Source: JBOHRE01 sp050732635
GTDB taxonomy: Bacteria > Gemmatimonadota > Gemmatimonadetes > Longimicrobiales > RSA9
Assembly: GCA_050732635.1 (NCBI GenBank)
Contig: JBOHRE010000027.1
Span: 1-39,743 of the forward strand
Length of the DNA: 39,743 nucleotides
Reading direction: 5' to 3'
Shown: positions 16,217 to 23,976 of the stretch, piece after piece
Layout: each line of letters opens with the position of its first letter
Numbering within the stretch: the first letter of the stretch is position 1
Program-made: the position numbers and the translations under genes
Notes under the pieces: model-generated
Databases searched by the model: none
The model's input: the letters and a program-made list of their open reading frames with translations, nothing else
What the model was told of the DNA's origin: nothing

Positions 16217-17494
16217 GTGGCCAGCAGCACAGCAGGCGAGGTCCTGCGCTGCCGCCTGTGCGGCACGACAGTACCGGCGGCGCCGGTCCATGTGTGCGAG
16301 GAGTGCTTCGGCCCCCTCGACGTCGTCTACGATTACCCGGCGCTGGGCGCCGAGCTGACCCGCGGGACGATCGAGGCGCGGTCACCCAATCTCTGGCGCT
16401 ACCGCGAGCTGCTGCCGCTGAGCGAGCCTCCGCGCGTCGGACTGGACGTCGGTTTCACGCCGCTGATTCGCGCCCGGCAGCTCGGGCGGGAGCTCGGGCT
16501 GCGTGAGCTGTGGCTGAAGAACGACGCCGTGAATCATCCGACGCTGTCGTTCAAGGACCGCGTTGTGGCGGTCGCGATCAATCGCGCACTCGAGTTCGGC
16601 CTCACCGCCGTGGGCTGCGCATCCACCGGCAACCTCGCCAACGCCGTCGCGGCGCAGGCGGCCGTCGCGGGCCTGCCCGCCTGGATCTTCATTCCCGCGG
16701 ACCTCGAGCGCGAGAAGATCGTTGCCACCGCGATCTACGAGCCGCGCCTGGTGCGGGTCCAGGGGACGTACGACGACGTGAATCGGCTGTGCGCCGAAGT
16801 CGCCGATCGCTATGGCTGGGGCATGGTCAACGTGAACCTGCGCCCCTTCTACAGCGAGGGCTCGAAGACGATGGGCTTCGAGATCAGCGAGCAGCTCGGC
16901 TGGCGAGTGCCGGCGCAGGTGGTTGTACCCATGGCGGGCGGCTCGCTGCTGAGCAAGCTGCGCAAGGCGTTCCTCGAGCTCGAGCGGGTCGGCCTTGCTG
17001 CTGGCGGCGCGGCCACAGGCCTGTTCGGCGCGCAGGCGGCGGGCTGTGCCCCCATCGTCACGGCGCTGCACCGCGGCGAGCAGCACGTCCGGCCGGTGCG
17101 GCCGCGGACGATCGCCCGGTCGTTGGCAATCGGCACACCCGCAGATGGCCCGTTCGCACTGCAAGCGATCCGCGAAAGCGGCGGCTGGGCGGAGGCCGTC
17201 ACGGACGAGGAGATCGTCGAAGGGATCCGCCTGCTGGCCGAGACGGAGGGGATCTTCACGGAGACGGCCGGCGGCGTCACGGTCGCGGTCGCGCGGAAGC
17301 TGGCCGCGCAGGCGCGCCTCGAACCCGACGCCGTAACCGTGCTCTGTATTACGGGTAACGGCCTCAAGACGCCGGATGCGGTGGCCTCGAGCCTCGACCC
17401 GGGAATACTGATCGAGCCGAAACTATCCGCCGTCACCGAGCTGGTAGACGCTGCTGCTTCCGCTGCAGGCGCGGCGCCTCAGATGGCGCACTGA
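16217..17494 (+). CDS. thrC: Threonine synthase-like PLP enzyme with N-terminal zinc ribbon
   Basis: This 425-residue fold-type II PLP enzyme resembles threonine synthase, which converts O-phosphohomoserine to threonine. Counting from GTG at 16217, a zinc ribbon has Cys12, Cys15, Cys27 and Cys30. The PLP lysine is Lys113 (HPTLSFKDR), then CASTGNLANA (phosphate cup), MAGGSLLSK, and a C-terminal CITGNGLKTP. I prefer this start because GGGAGGAG lies just upstream; a TTG at 16199 is in frame but falls in the terminator tail. It leads an operon with a sulfur carrier, a JAMM protease, an E1-like enzyme and homoserine dehydrogenase, under a SAM-II riboswitch. That context raises an alternative: a sulfhydrylase using carrier-bound sulfide on O-phosphohomoserine. 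Sequence alone cannot decide. Confidence 0.9.
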   Translation: MASSTAGEVLRCRLCGTTVPAAPVHVCEECFGPLDVVYDYPALGAELTRGTIEARSPNLWRYRELLPLSEPPRVGLDVGFTPLIRARQLGRELGLRELWLKNDAVNHPTLSFKDRVVAVAINRALEFGLTAVGCASTGNLANAVAAQAAVAGLPAWIFIPADLEREKIVATAIYEPRLVRVQGTYDDVNRLCAEVADRYGWGMVNVNLRPFYSEGSKTMGFEISEQLGWRVPAQVVVPMAGGSLLSKLRKAFLELERVGLAAGGAATGLFGAQAAGCAPIVTALHRGEQHVRPVRPRTIARSLAIGTPADGPFALQAIRESGGWAEAVTDEEIVEGIRLLAETEGIFTETAGGVTVAVARKLAAQARLEPDAVTVLCITGNGLKTPDAVASSLDPGILIEPKLSAVTELVDAAASAAGAAPQMAH

Positions 17495-17520
17495 TCCCAA
17501 CCGCTGAGAGGGGAGTCGAC

Positions 17521-17808
17521 ATGAGCGTGATCGTACGGATCCCGACCGTGCTGCGGCGCACGACGGCCGGGCAGGCGGAGGTGGCCGCTACCGGCGCGAC
17601 GCTGGGGGAAGTGTTCCAGGGCGTCGGCAGCCACTACAACGAGTTTCTCGCGAAGGTCCTGACGGAAACGGGCGAGCTGCAGCCGTTCCTCAATGTGTAC
17701 GTGAACGGCGAGGATGTCCGGCTCGCGGGGGAGCTGCGGACGCCGGTCCACGAGGGCGACGAGGTCTCGATCATCCCGTCGATCGCGGGCGGCGCCGCGG
17801 TCGCATGA
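17521..17808 (+). CDS. CysO/ThiS/MoaD-type sulfur carrier protein
   Basis: This 95-residue beta-grasp protein resembles mycobacterial CysO along its length: VIVRIPTVLRRTTAGQAEV, GATLGEVF, FLNVYVNGEDVRLAGELRTPVHEGDEVSIIPSIAGG. Such carriers are adenylated and thiocarboxylated at a C-terminal Gly-Gly and donate sulfur. Unlike CysO, it does not end at Gly-Gly: four residues (AAVA) follow, so a protease must trim it first. The JAMM gene that overlaps its stop codon by 4 bp is the obvious candidate. GAGGGGAG upstream supports the start, 26 bp behind thrC. Possible acceptors are the neighbouring ThrC-like enzyme or an O-acetyl/succinyl-homoserine or cysteine synthase encoded elsewhere. Confidence 0.9.
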   Translation: MSVIVRIPTVLRRTTAGQAEVAATGATLGEVFQGVGSHYNEFLAKVLTETGELQPFLNVYVNGEDVRLAGELRTPVHEGDEVSIIPSIAGGAAVA

Positions 17809-18290
17809 TCAGGCACGCGACCTTGGCGGCGCGGCCACTGGACGCATTGTGTGCGGACGCGGCCGCGCGCTACCCGGAGGAGGCCTGCGGGCTCCTGCTC
17901 GGCCAGGTGGCGGCAACCGAGCTCAGCATCACGCGCGCGGTCGCGTGCCCGAACACCGCGCCGGCCGAGCAGCGGCGGCGGAGCTTCGAGATCGACCCGC
18001 GCGCGGTGCTGAACCTTCGGCGCGAGCTGCGGGGCACGGCGACAGCACACGTCGGCTTCTATCACTCGCATCCGGACGCGGAAGCCCGGCCTTCGGAGCG
18101 TGACCTGCCGTACCTGCTCCTCTGGCCGGAGACGCTCTGGCTGATCGTGCCTGTCGAGGCGGGCGCATCCGGTGCGGCGCGGGCATGGTGGGTCGCTGGC
18201 AAAGCAGCCGGTGCGGAGCCGATCGAGGTGGAACTGAGACTCCTGTCGCAGGCGCAAACGCCCTGCGCAGACCGAACTGGTGCGAGATGA
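17805..18290 (+). CDS. JAMM/MPN+ metalloprotease (Mec/HcyD-like)
   Basis: This 161-residue zinc protease has the full JAMM signature: Glu in YPEEACGLLLG (about residue 25-26), then HSHP with His87 and His89, and PSERD with Ser97 and Asp100. The fold-typical FEIDPRAVLNLRRELR and GFYHSHPDAEARPS are present. Prokaryotic members near sulfur-carrier genes remove residues after Gly-Gly to mature the carrier, or release the amino-acid product from it, as Mec does for CysO-cysteine in mycobacteria. The AAVA tail of the carrier just upstream fits a trimming role. The gene overlaps its neighbours on both sides by 4 bp (ATGA), so translation is coupled. Confidence 0.92.
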   Translation: MIRHATLAARPLDALCADAAARYPEEACGLLLGQVAATELSITRAVACPNTAPAEQRRRSFEIDPRAVLNLRRELRGTATAHVGFYHSHPDAEARPSERDLPYLLLWPETLWLIVPVEAGASGAARAWWVAGKAAGAEPIEVELRLLSQAQTPCADRTGAR

Positions 18291-19468
18291 CGACGAGAAT
18301 CACCGAGCTGCCCGGGCTCTCCGTCGAGGAGATCCAGCGTTACAGCCGGCACCTGCTCATCCCGGACGTCGGCAAGTCGGGCCAGCAGCGGCTCAAGGCC
18401 GCCCGCGTGCTGCTGATCGGCGCCGGCGGGCTCGGCTCGCCGCTCGGACTCTATCTGGCCGCGGCCGGCGTGGGAACACTGGGAATCGTCGACTTCGACG
18501 TCGTCGACGAGAGCAACCTGCAGCGGCAGGTGCTGCACGGCAGCGCGGCGGTGGGGCGGCCGAAGCTGGAATCCGCCCGGGAGCGGCTGCGCGACATCAA
18601 CCCGCACGTGCAGGTCATTCCCTACGAGACCCGGCTGACGAGCGACAACGCCCTCGAACTGCTGCGGGATTTCGACTTGGTGGTCGATGGCACGGACAAC
18701 TTCCCGACCCGCTACCTCGTGAACGACGCGGCGGTCCTGCTCGGCAAGCCGAACGTCTATGGTTCCATCTTCCGCTTCGAGGGCCAGGTCTCCGTCTTCG
18801 GCGCACCCGGGGGTCCGTGCTACCGGTGCCTGTTCCGGCAGCCACCACCTCCCGGACTCGTGCCGAGCTGCGCCGAGGGCGGCGTGCTCGGCGTGCTGCC
18901 GGGCATCATCGGCGCGCTGCAGGCGCTCGAGACGCTGAAGCTGCTGCTGGGGATCGGCCGTCCGTTGATCGGCCGGCTCGCGCTGTTCGACGGCCTCGCC
19001 TTCGAGTGGCGCGAGGTCCGCGTACGGCGCAACCCCGAGTGCCCCGTGTGCGGTGACCAGCCGACCATTCGCGAGCTGATCGACTACGAGGAGTTCTGCG
19101 GTGTGCCTGCGGCACGCGCCGCTGCGGCCGCCGAGCACGACGGCATCCCCGAAATCACCGCGTTGGAGCTGAAGCGGCGGCTGGACCGCGGCGACGCCGT
19201 CGCCATCCTGGACGTGCGCGAGCCGCACGAGTGGGAGATCGCGAACCTCGGCGCGCAGGGCGCGCGTCTGATCCCGCTCGGTGAGCTGAGCCAGCGCCTC
19301 GGCGAGCTGGAGCTCACGGGTGATCTGGTCGTGCACTGCCGGTCCGGTCAGCGCAGCGCCAAGGCGCTGCAGCAGCTGCGGGCGGCAGGGTTGCAGCGCG
19401 TGTGGAATCTCGAGGGCGGCATCCTCGCCTGGGCCGACCAGGTCGATCCCCAGTTACCGAAGTATTGA
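18287..19468 (+). CDS. MoeZ-like E1 adenylyltransferase with C-terminal rhodanese domain
   Basis: This 393-residue, two-domain enzyme would adenylate the sulfur carrier's C-terminus and thiolate it. The E1/ThiF domain has the nucleotide loop GAGGLGS (45-51), DFDVVDESNLQRQ, DGTDNFPTRY, zinc cysteines in CYRC (178, 181) and CPVC (252, 255), and a cysteine at 195 (PSCAEGGVLG). The rhodanese domain (~residues 288-390) carries the active-site loop CRSGQRS with Cys351 as persulfide carrier. The domain order matches MoeZ/MOCS3-type proteins. Overlap of 4 bp with the JAMM gene and co-transcription with the carrier make the pairing clear. It could also serve other carriers such as MoaD or ThiS. Confidence 0.93.
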   Translation: MTTRITELPGLSVEEIQRYSRHLLIPDVGKSGQQRLKAARVLLIGAGGLGSPLGLYLAAAGVGTLGIVDFDVVDESNLQRQVLHGSAAVGRPKLESARERLRDINPHVQVIPYETRLTSDNALELLRDFDLVVDGTDNFPTRYLVNDAAVLLGKPNVYGSIFRFEGQVSVFGAPGGPCYRCLFRQPPPPGLVPSCAEGGVLGVLPGIIGALQALETLKLLLGIGRPLIGRLALFDGLAFEWREVRVRRNPECPVCGDQPTIRELIDYEEFCGVPAARAAAAAEHDGIPEITALELKRRLDRGDAVAILDVREPHEWEIANLGAQGARLIPLGELSQRLGELELTGDLVVHCRSGQRSAKALQQLRAAGLQRVWNLEGGILAWADQVDPQLPKY

Positions 19469-19469
19469 C

Positions 19470-21947
19470 ATGACGCTCCGTCCGGCGCGATACCGCGTCC
19501 TGAAGTTCGGCGGCACGTCGGTCACGGGCGCGGAGCGCGTGGCCGTGATCGAGCGCATCGTCAGACAGTGCGAGGAAACGAGCCAGCCGGTTCTCGTCGT
19601 GTCGGCATTCAGTGGCGTGACGAACGCGCTCGACGCGGCGGCGAGGACCGCCCAGGAAGGAGGATTCGACAAACCACTGCAAGCGGTGGCCGACGCGCAT
19701 CGGGCCGCAGCCTCGGCGCTGTTCGGTCGCAGCGACACCGCTGCGCAGGACGTCATCGAATCGCAGTTCGAAGAGCTGCACCAACTTCTGAAGGGGATCC
19801 GCCTGCTGCGGGAATGCTCGCCGCGGACGCTGGATGCGGTGCTCGCGTTCGGTGAACGGCTTTCAGCGACACTGATCGCGGCCTCGCTGGCCCAACGCGG
19901 GATCCCGGCGGTCGCCTGCGACGCGCGGCGGCTGATCGTGACCAATGGGCGCTTCGGCGAGGCGGAGGTCGATGTCCCGGCAACGACTGCGGCCGTCACC
20001 TGTCATTTCGGTCGCGTGACCGAGCTCCAGGTCGTGACCGGTTTCATCGCCGCGACGCCGACCGGCGAGACCACGACACTGGGCCGCGGCGGCAGCGACT
20101 ACACGGCCGCGATCCTGGGCGCCGCGCTGGAGGCCGAGGCGGTCGAGATCTGGACGGATGTCTCCGGCGTCATGAGCGCCGATCCGCGTATCGTCCCCGA
20201 GGCGTTCCCGCTCCGCACGCTCAGCTACGACGAGCTGCTGGAGCTATCGCACTGGGGCGCCCGCGTCGTGCACCCCGCGAGCGTGCGCCCGCTCCGTGCG
20301 AAACGGATCCCAATGCAGATCCGCAACGCGTTCCGGCCCGACGACACCGGCACGGCGGTCACGGAGGATGGCGGCTCCGGCAGCGCGCGGCCGGTGCGCG
20401 GCATCGCCTCGATCGACCGGGTCGCCGTACTCCAGATCCAGGGCGATGGCTTGGTCCGGGGGGCGCGACTCGTATCCCGCATCTTCGACGCGCTCGATCG
20501 GGTCGGCGCGAGGCCGCTATTCGTCAGTCAGGGCTCGAGCGAACGGTCGCTGTGTCTGGCGGTCTACCCGGATGCGCTGAGCGCATCCCTGACCACACTC
20601 GAGGACGAGCTGCGGCTCGAGCGTGGCGCCGGTCTCGTGGAACCGTTCCAGGTCGAGGAGCCGTGCTCCGTCCTGGCCGTCGTGGGCGAGGGCATGCGAG
20701 AACGGCCCGGCATCGCCGCGCGCGTGTTCGGTGCGCTCGGGAACCGCGGCCTCAACGTGCGGGCGATCGCACAGGGTTCCTCCGAGCTCAACATCTCACT
20801 GGTCGTGAAGGCGGAGGACGAGCCGGCGGCACTGCGCTCCATCCACGAGGTCTTCTTCGCCCCGCGGCCGCGCGCGGCGCACGTGTTCCTGGTGGGTCCG
20901 GGACGCGTCGGCTCGGCGCTCCTCGGGCAGATCGCGGCCGCAGCCGGCTCGCGCTCGGCGAGGCAACGGCTAGGCCTGGCCGCGGTGGTCGCCCGCCAGC
21001 GCGGCGCGATCTGCGGCGATATCGATCCGGCACGGTGGCAGCAAGTCCTCGAGCCCGCGCTGGATGGACTCCGACAGGTCGTCGACGCCGCGCTGCGCAG
21101 CCCGCACCATCCGCGCATCTTCGTGGATTGCACTGCGAGTCCGGAACCGGTCGAGTATTACGAGCAGCTGCTGCGCGCCGGTGTCGCCGTGGTCACGGCA
21201 AACAAGATCGGCTTTTCCGGTCCCGGCTCCTTCTACCGCACCCTGCGCGAGGCGGAACGCGAGGGCGCGTGCATCTACTATGAGACCACGGTCGGTGCGG
21301 GACTACCGGTGATCCACACGCTCCAGGACCTGGTCGCGACCGGAGACCGGATCGACCGCGTCGAGGGTGTGCTCTCCGGGTCGATGGCGTATGTCTTCCA
21401 TCGCGTCATGCACGGGGCGCTCTTCAGTGAAGCGCTGCGCGAGGCACACCTGCGCGGCTACACGGAGCCGGACCCGCGCGAGGACCTGAGCGGGCGCGAC
21501 GTCGCCAGGAAGCTGCTCATTCTGGCCCGCGAATGCGGCATCGAGCTGGAACCGGAGGATGTCCGCATCGAGCCACTACTGACGAGCGAACCCTGGCACG
21601 CTGCCAGCTCGTCCGAGGAGTCATGGGCTACGCTGGCCGCCGCCGACCGCCATATCGACGCACTCCGCAGCGCTGCCGCCGCACAGGGGCACCGGCTCGT
21701 GTACCTCGGCCGCGTCACCCCCGAAGGCGCACAGGTCGGGCTCGAGGCGGTGCCGCCCGAGCACCCGTGCTTTGCGCTGCGCGGCACGGAGAACCTGCTG
21801 GCAATCACATCCGAGCGGTATGCGGATGTGCCGCTCGTGGTCCGCGGCCCCGGCGCCGGACCCGATGTTACGGCCGCAGGCGTCTACGCGGACATCCTGC
21901 GCGCGCGAGCGGAGGCGGCCGAGACGCCGCCGCCCGTGCGCCCGTGA
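19470..21947 (+). CDS. thrA: Bifunctional aspartokinase-homoserine dehydrogenase
   Basis: This 825-residue enzyme catalyses the first and third steps from aspartate to homoserine. The kinase part (to ~300) has KFGGTSV, FGERLSA, TTLGRGGSDYTA and EIWTDVSGVMSADPRI. Two ACT domains follow (~310-460; for example VAVLQIQGDGLVRGARL and CSVLAVVGEGMRERPGIAARVFGALG), usually sites of threonine inhibition. The dehydrogenase part begins at ~470 with VFLVGPGRVGSALLGQ, then VAVVTANKIGFSG, YYETTVGAGLPVI and the substrate-side LSGRDVARKLLILAREC. The start at 19470 lies 1 bp after the preceding stop codon. Homoserine kinase (thrB) and an acyltransferase (metA/metX) are absent from the window. Ending the operon with this enzyme places homoserine supply under the same SAM-II and leader control. 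Confidence 0.95.
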   Translation: MTLRPARYRVLKFGGTSVTGAERVAVIERIVRQCEETSQPVLVVSAFSGVTNALDAAARTAQEGGFDKPLQAVADAHRAAASALFGRSDTAAQDVIESQFEELHQLLKGIRLLRECSPRTLDAVLAFGERLSATLIAASLAQRGIPAVACDARRLIVTNGRFGEAEVDVPATTAAVTCHFGRVTELQVVTGFIAATPTGETTTLGRGGSDYTAAILGAALEAEAVEIWTDVSGVMSADPRIVPEAFPLRTLSYDELLELSHWGARVVHPASVRPLRAKRIPMQIRNAFRPDDTGTAVTEDGGSGSARPVRGIASIDRVAVLQIQGDGLVRGARLVSRIFDALDRVGARPLFVSQGSSERSLCLAVYPDALSASLTTLEDELRLERGAGLVEPFQVEEPCSVLAVVGEGMRERPGIAARVFGALGNRGLNVRAIAQGSSELNISLVVKAEDEPAALRSIHEVFFAPRPRAAHVFLVGPGRVGSALLGQIAAAAGSRSARQRLGLAAVVARQRGAICGDIDPARWQQVLEPALDGLRQVVDAALRSPHHPRIFVDCTASPEPVEYYEQLLRAGVAVVTANKIGFSGPGSFYRTLREAEREGACIYYETTVGAGLPVIHTLQDLVATGDRIDRVEGVLSGSMAYVFHRVMHGALFSEALREAHLRGYTEPDPREDLSGRDVARKLLILARECGIELEPEDVRIEPLLTSEPWHAASSSEESWATLAAADRHIDALRSAAAAQGHRLVYLGRVTPEGAQVGLEAVPPEHPCFALRGTENLLAITSERYADVPLVVRGPGAGPDVTAAGVYADILRARAEAAETPPPVRP

Positions 21948-21960
21948 TCGAGCCGATCAC
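21944..21960. terminator. Hairpin spanning both stop codons of thrA and hisIE
   Basis: GTGATCG-AGC-CGATCAC forms a perfect 7-bp stem with a 3-nt loop and contains the stop codons of the two convergent genes. There is no T-run. It may end or protect both mRNAs. Confidence 0.4.
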
Positions 21961-22562
21961 GCCTCGATTCGGCTCGCCAGCGTCTCCAGGATCAGATCCA
22001 GGTCAGCGCCCGCGCCGCGGCACGCGACCAGCGCGTGGTAGAACAGGTCGGCGGCCTCCTCGGCGGCGCGCTGCGCGTCGCCTCGAGCGCAGGCCATTGC
22101 CAGCTCGATGGCCTCTTCGCCGAGCTTCTTGAGCCGCAGATTCTCATCCTCGAGCAGTCGTACGGTATAGCTGCCGGCCGGGCCTCCGGCGACGCGTCGC
22201 TCGAGCAGGTCCGCGAGTGCGCGCAGCGTGGGCGGCGCGTCGAAGCAGCTGCGCCTGCCCGTGTGGCAGGTGGGCCCGGCCGGCAGTGCGTGTGCCAGCA
22301 CGGTGTCGCCGTCGCAGTCGGCCGCCAGGCGATGCAGCCGCAGCACATGGCCGCTGGTCTCGCCCTTCTTCCAGAGGGTGTTGCGCGAGCGGGAGTACAG
22401 CCACAGCTCGCCCGACGCGAGCGAGCATTCCAGCGCCTCGCGCGAGGCATAGCCGAGCATGAGCACCTCGCCGGTGTGGGCGTGCTGCGCGATCACGGGG
22501 ACGAGCCCGCCGCCCCTGGCGAAGTCCAGGCTCTCGAGCTGCGCGGCCGTCTCGATGTTCAT
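21957..22562 (-). CDS. hisIE: Phosphoribosyl-AMP cyclohydrolase / phosphoribosyl-ATP pyrophosphatase
   Basis: This 201-residue fusion carries steps 2 and 3 of histidine synthesis. The HisI part (~1-110) has GEVLMLGYASREAL, YSRSRNTLWKKGETSGH (Asn is more usual at the last position), the metal motif DCDGDT and CHTGRRSC. The HisE part (~115-201) has LLEDENLRLKKLGEEAIELAMA and EEAADLFYHALVA, with the acidic and YH residues of the MazG-like fold. The order is normal for bacterial HisIE. Its start overlaps the hisF stop by 4 bp, making it the last gene of the his operon. It ends 9 bp from the convergent thrA stop. Confidence 0.95.
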   Translation of the reverse strand: MNIETAAQLESLDFARGGGLVPVIAQHAHTGEVLMLGYASREALECSLASGELWLYSRSRNTLWKKGETSGHVLRLHRLAADCDGDTVLAHALPAGPTCHTGRRSCFDAPPTLRALADLLERRVAGGPAGSYTVRLLEDENLRLKKLGEEAIELAMACARGDAQRAAEEAADLFYHALVACRGAGADLDLILETLASRIEA

Positions 22563-23410
22563 GCCTTCGCCTCCGCCCCGATCATGCCGCTGTCCAACCG
22601 GACCAGCACTCCTGCCGTCGCGAGTTGCCGCTTCACCTCCGTCACGGTCGTGACCTGGTCGTGGAAGATGCCGGCCGCCAGTGCAGCGTCGGCGCCGGCA
22701 ACCGTGAACGCGTCGCGCATGTGGTAGGCGGCGCCCGCGCCGCCGCTGGCGATCACGGGTACGGTGACACGCTCGGCGACGCGCCCTGTCAGCTCGAGGT
22801 CGTAGCCGTCGCGGCACCCGTCGCGGTCGATGCTGGTGAGCAGAATCTCGCCCGCCCCCAACTCGACACACTGCCGCGCCCAGCCGAGCGCACCGCGCCC
22901 GCTCGGCCGTGAGCCGCCGTGGGTGAAGACGGCGTAGTCGTCGGGCCCGGACCCGTCGGGCGACGCCCTGATCGAGCGCTCCACGGCTGTCCCCGATCCC
23001 GCGCCCCGCGGAACGCGGGCGTCGATGCTCACCACCACGCACTGACTACCGAATCGGCGGGCCATCTCCTGCACCAGCTGCGGGCGCTCCAATGCCGCCG
23101 TGTTCACACTCACCTTGTCCGCGCCGGCACGCAGCAACGCATCGACATCCTGCAGCTCGCGAACTCCACCACCGACGGTGAGCGGGATGAACAGCCGCTC
23201 TGCCGTGCGTCGTACGGCGTCCAGCAGCGTGCGTCGCCCTTCGAGCGCTGCGGAGACGTCGAGGAACACGATCTCATCGGCGCCCTCGGCCTCGTAGCGA
23301 CCGGCGAGCTCCGCAGGATCGCCCACATCGCGCAGGCCCTGGAACCGGACGCCCTTCACCGCGCGCCCCCGCCGCACGTCCAGGCACACGATGATCCGCT
23401 TGCGCAGCAT
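22559..23410 (-). CDS. hisF: Imidazole glycerol phosphate synthase, cyclase subunit
   Basis: HisF uses ammonia from HisH to convert PRFAR into imidazole glycerol phosphate and AICAR. The (beta/alpha)8 barrel carries catalytic Asp11 (VCLDVRRGRAVKG, with Lys19) and Asp130 (VVVSIDARV), plus LTVGGGVRELQD, GADKVSVNT, THGGSRPSG, GEILLTSIDRDG and VIASGGAG. At 283 residues it is about 25 longer than usual. The extra residues (~133-158, Gly/Ser/Arg-rich) follow the second catalytic Asp, at a loop facing HisH in known structures. The start codon shares 1 bp with the hisB stop; its own stop overlaps the hisIE start by 4 bp. Confidence 0.96.
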   Translation of the reverse strand: MLRKRIIVCLDVRRGRAVKGVRFQGLRDVGDPAELAGRYEAEGADEIVFLDVSAALEGRRTLLDAVRRTAERLFIPLTVGGGVRELQDVDALLRAGADKVSVNTAALERPQLVQEMARRFGSQCVVVSIDARVPRGAGSGTAVERSIRASPDGSGPDDYAVFTHGGSRPSGRGALGWARQCVELGAGEILLTSIDRDGCRDGYDLELTGRVAERVTVPVIASGGAGAAYHMRDAFTVAGADAALAAGIFHDQVTTVTEVKRQLATAGVLVRLDSGMIGAEAKA

Positions 23411-23976
23411 CAGCTCTCGCTCCCGCGCTCGATGCGCACAGCGCCCTTGGTGCTGAAGAGCGCGCTCGTCTGACACACCGCGCGGCGCAGGGCGAGTCCC
23501 GTCGCCTTGACCGCAGCCTCGACGATGTGGTGGCGATCCCGGCCGCGCAGCACCCGCACGTGCAGGGCGATACGCGCGTTCTCGGCGAGCGAGCGGAAAA
23601 AGTGCTCGTACAGCCGGCTCGGCAGCCTTCCGGCGTAGTAGGATCGACCGCCGACATCGACTGCCGCCTGGGCCAGCGCGTCATCCATGACTACGACCGC
23701 ATCGCCATAGCGTTGGCATGTTTCGGGCAGCCCCTCCCGCAGTGCGAGCCCGATCGCGATCGCCACATCCTCGACGATGTGGTGCCGCAGGTCGCCGCTG
23801 GCGGTGACGCGCAGCTCCCAGGCGGCGTAGAATGCGAGCGTCGCGAGCATGTGATCGAAGAAAGCGTCACCCGTGCGGATCGTGGCCGGATCAGTGCGAT
23901 TGGCAGCGGCGTCGACGCCGAGCCGCAGGCTTACGTCCACCGTCGTCTCTCGCGTCTCGCGCGTCAGCTCTGCCAT
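23410..23976 (-). CDS. hisB: Imidazoleglycerol-phosphate dehydratase (single domain)
   Basis: This 188-residue enzyme dehydrates imidazole glycerol phosphate. It has the duplicated metal motifs HHIVEDVAIAIG (65-76) and HHIVEAAVKATG (149-160), the FFDHML segment at 39-44 and MDDALAQAAVDVGGR. It lacks the HAD-type histidinol-phosphatase domain found fused in enterobacteria, so that activity must come from another gene; none is in this operon. Its first 13 bp overlap hisA, and it ends overlapping hisF by 1 bp, so translation of the three is likely coupled. Confidence 0.96.
   Translation of the reverse strand: MAELTRETRETTVDVSLRLGVDAAANRTDPATIRTGDAFFDHMLATLAFYAAWELRVTASGDLRHHIVEDVAIAIGLALREGLPETCQRYGDAVVVMDDALAQAAVDVGGRSYYAGRLPSRLYEHFFRSLAENARIALHVRVLRGRDRHHIVEAAVKATGLALRRAVCQTSALFSTKGAVRIERGSES

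Noticed and set aside
16065..16358. A second open frame across the thrC leader and start on the plus strand
   Set aside because: It overlaps the terminator and the zinc-ribbon region of ThrC in another frame and shows no family features or control-codon cluster.
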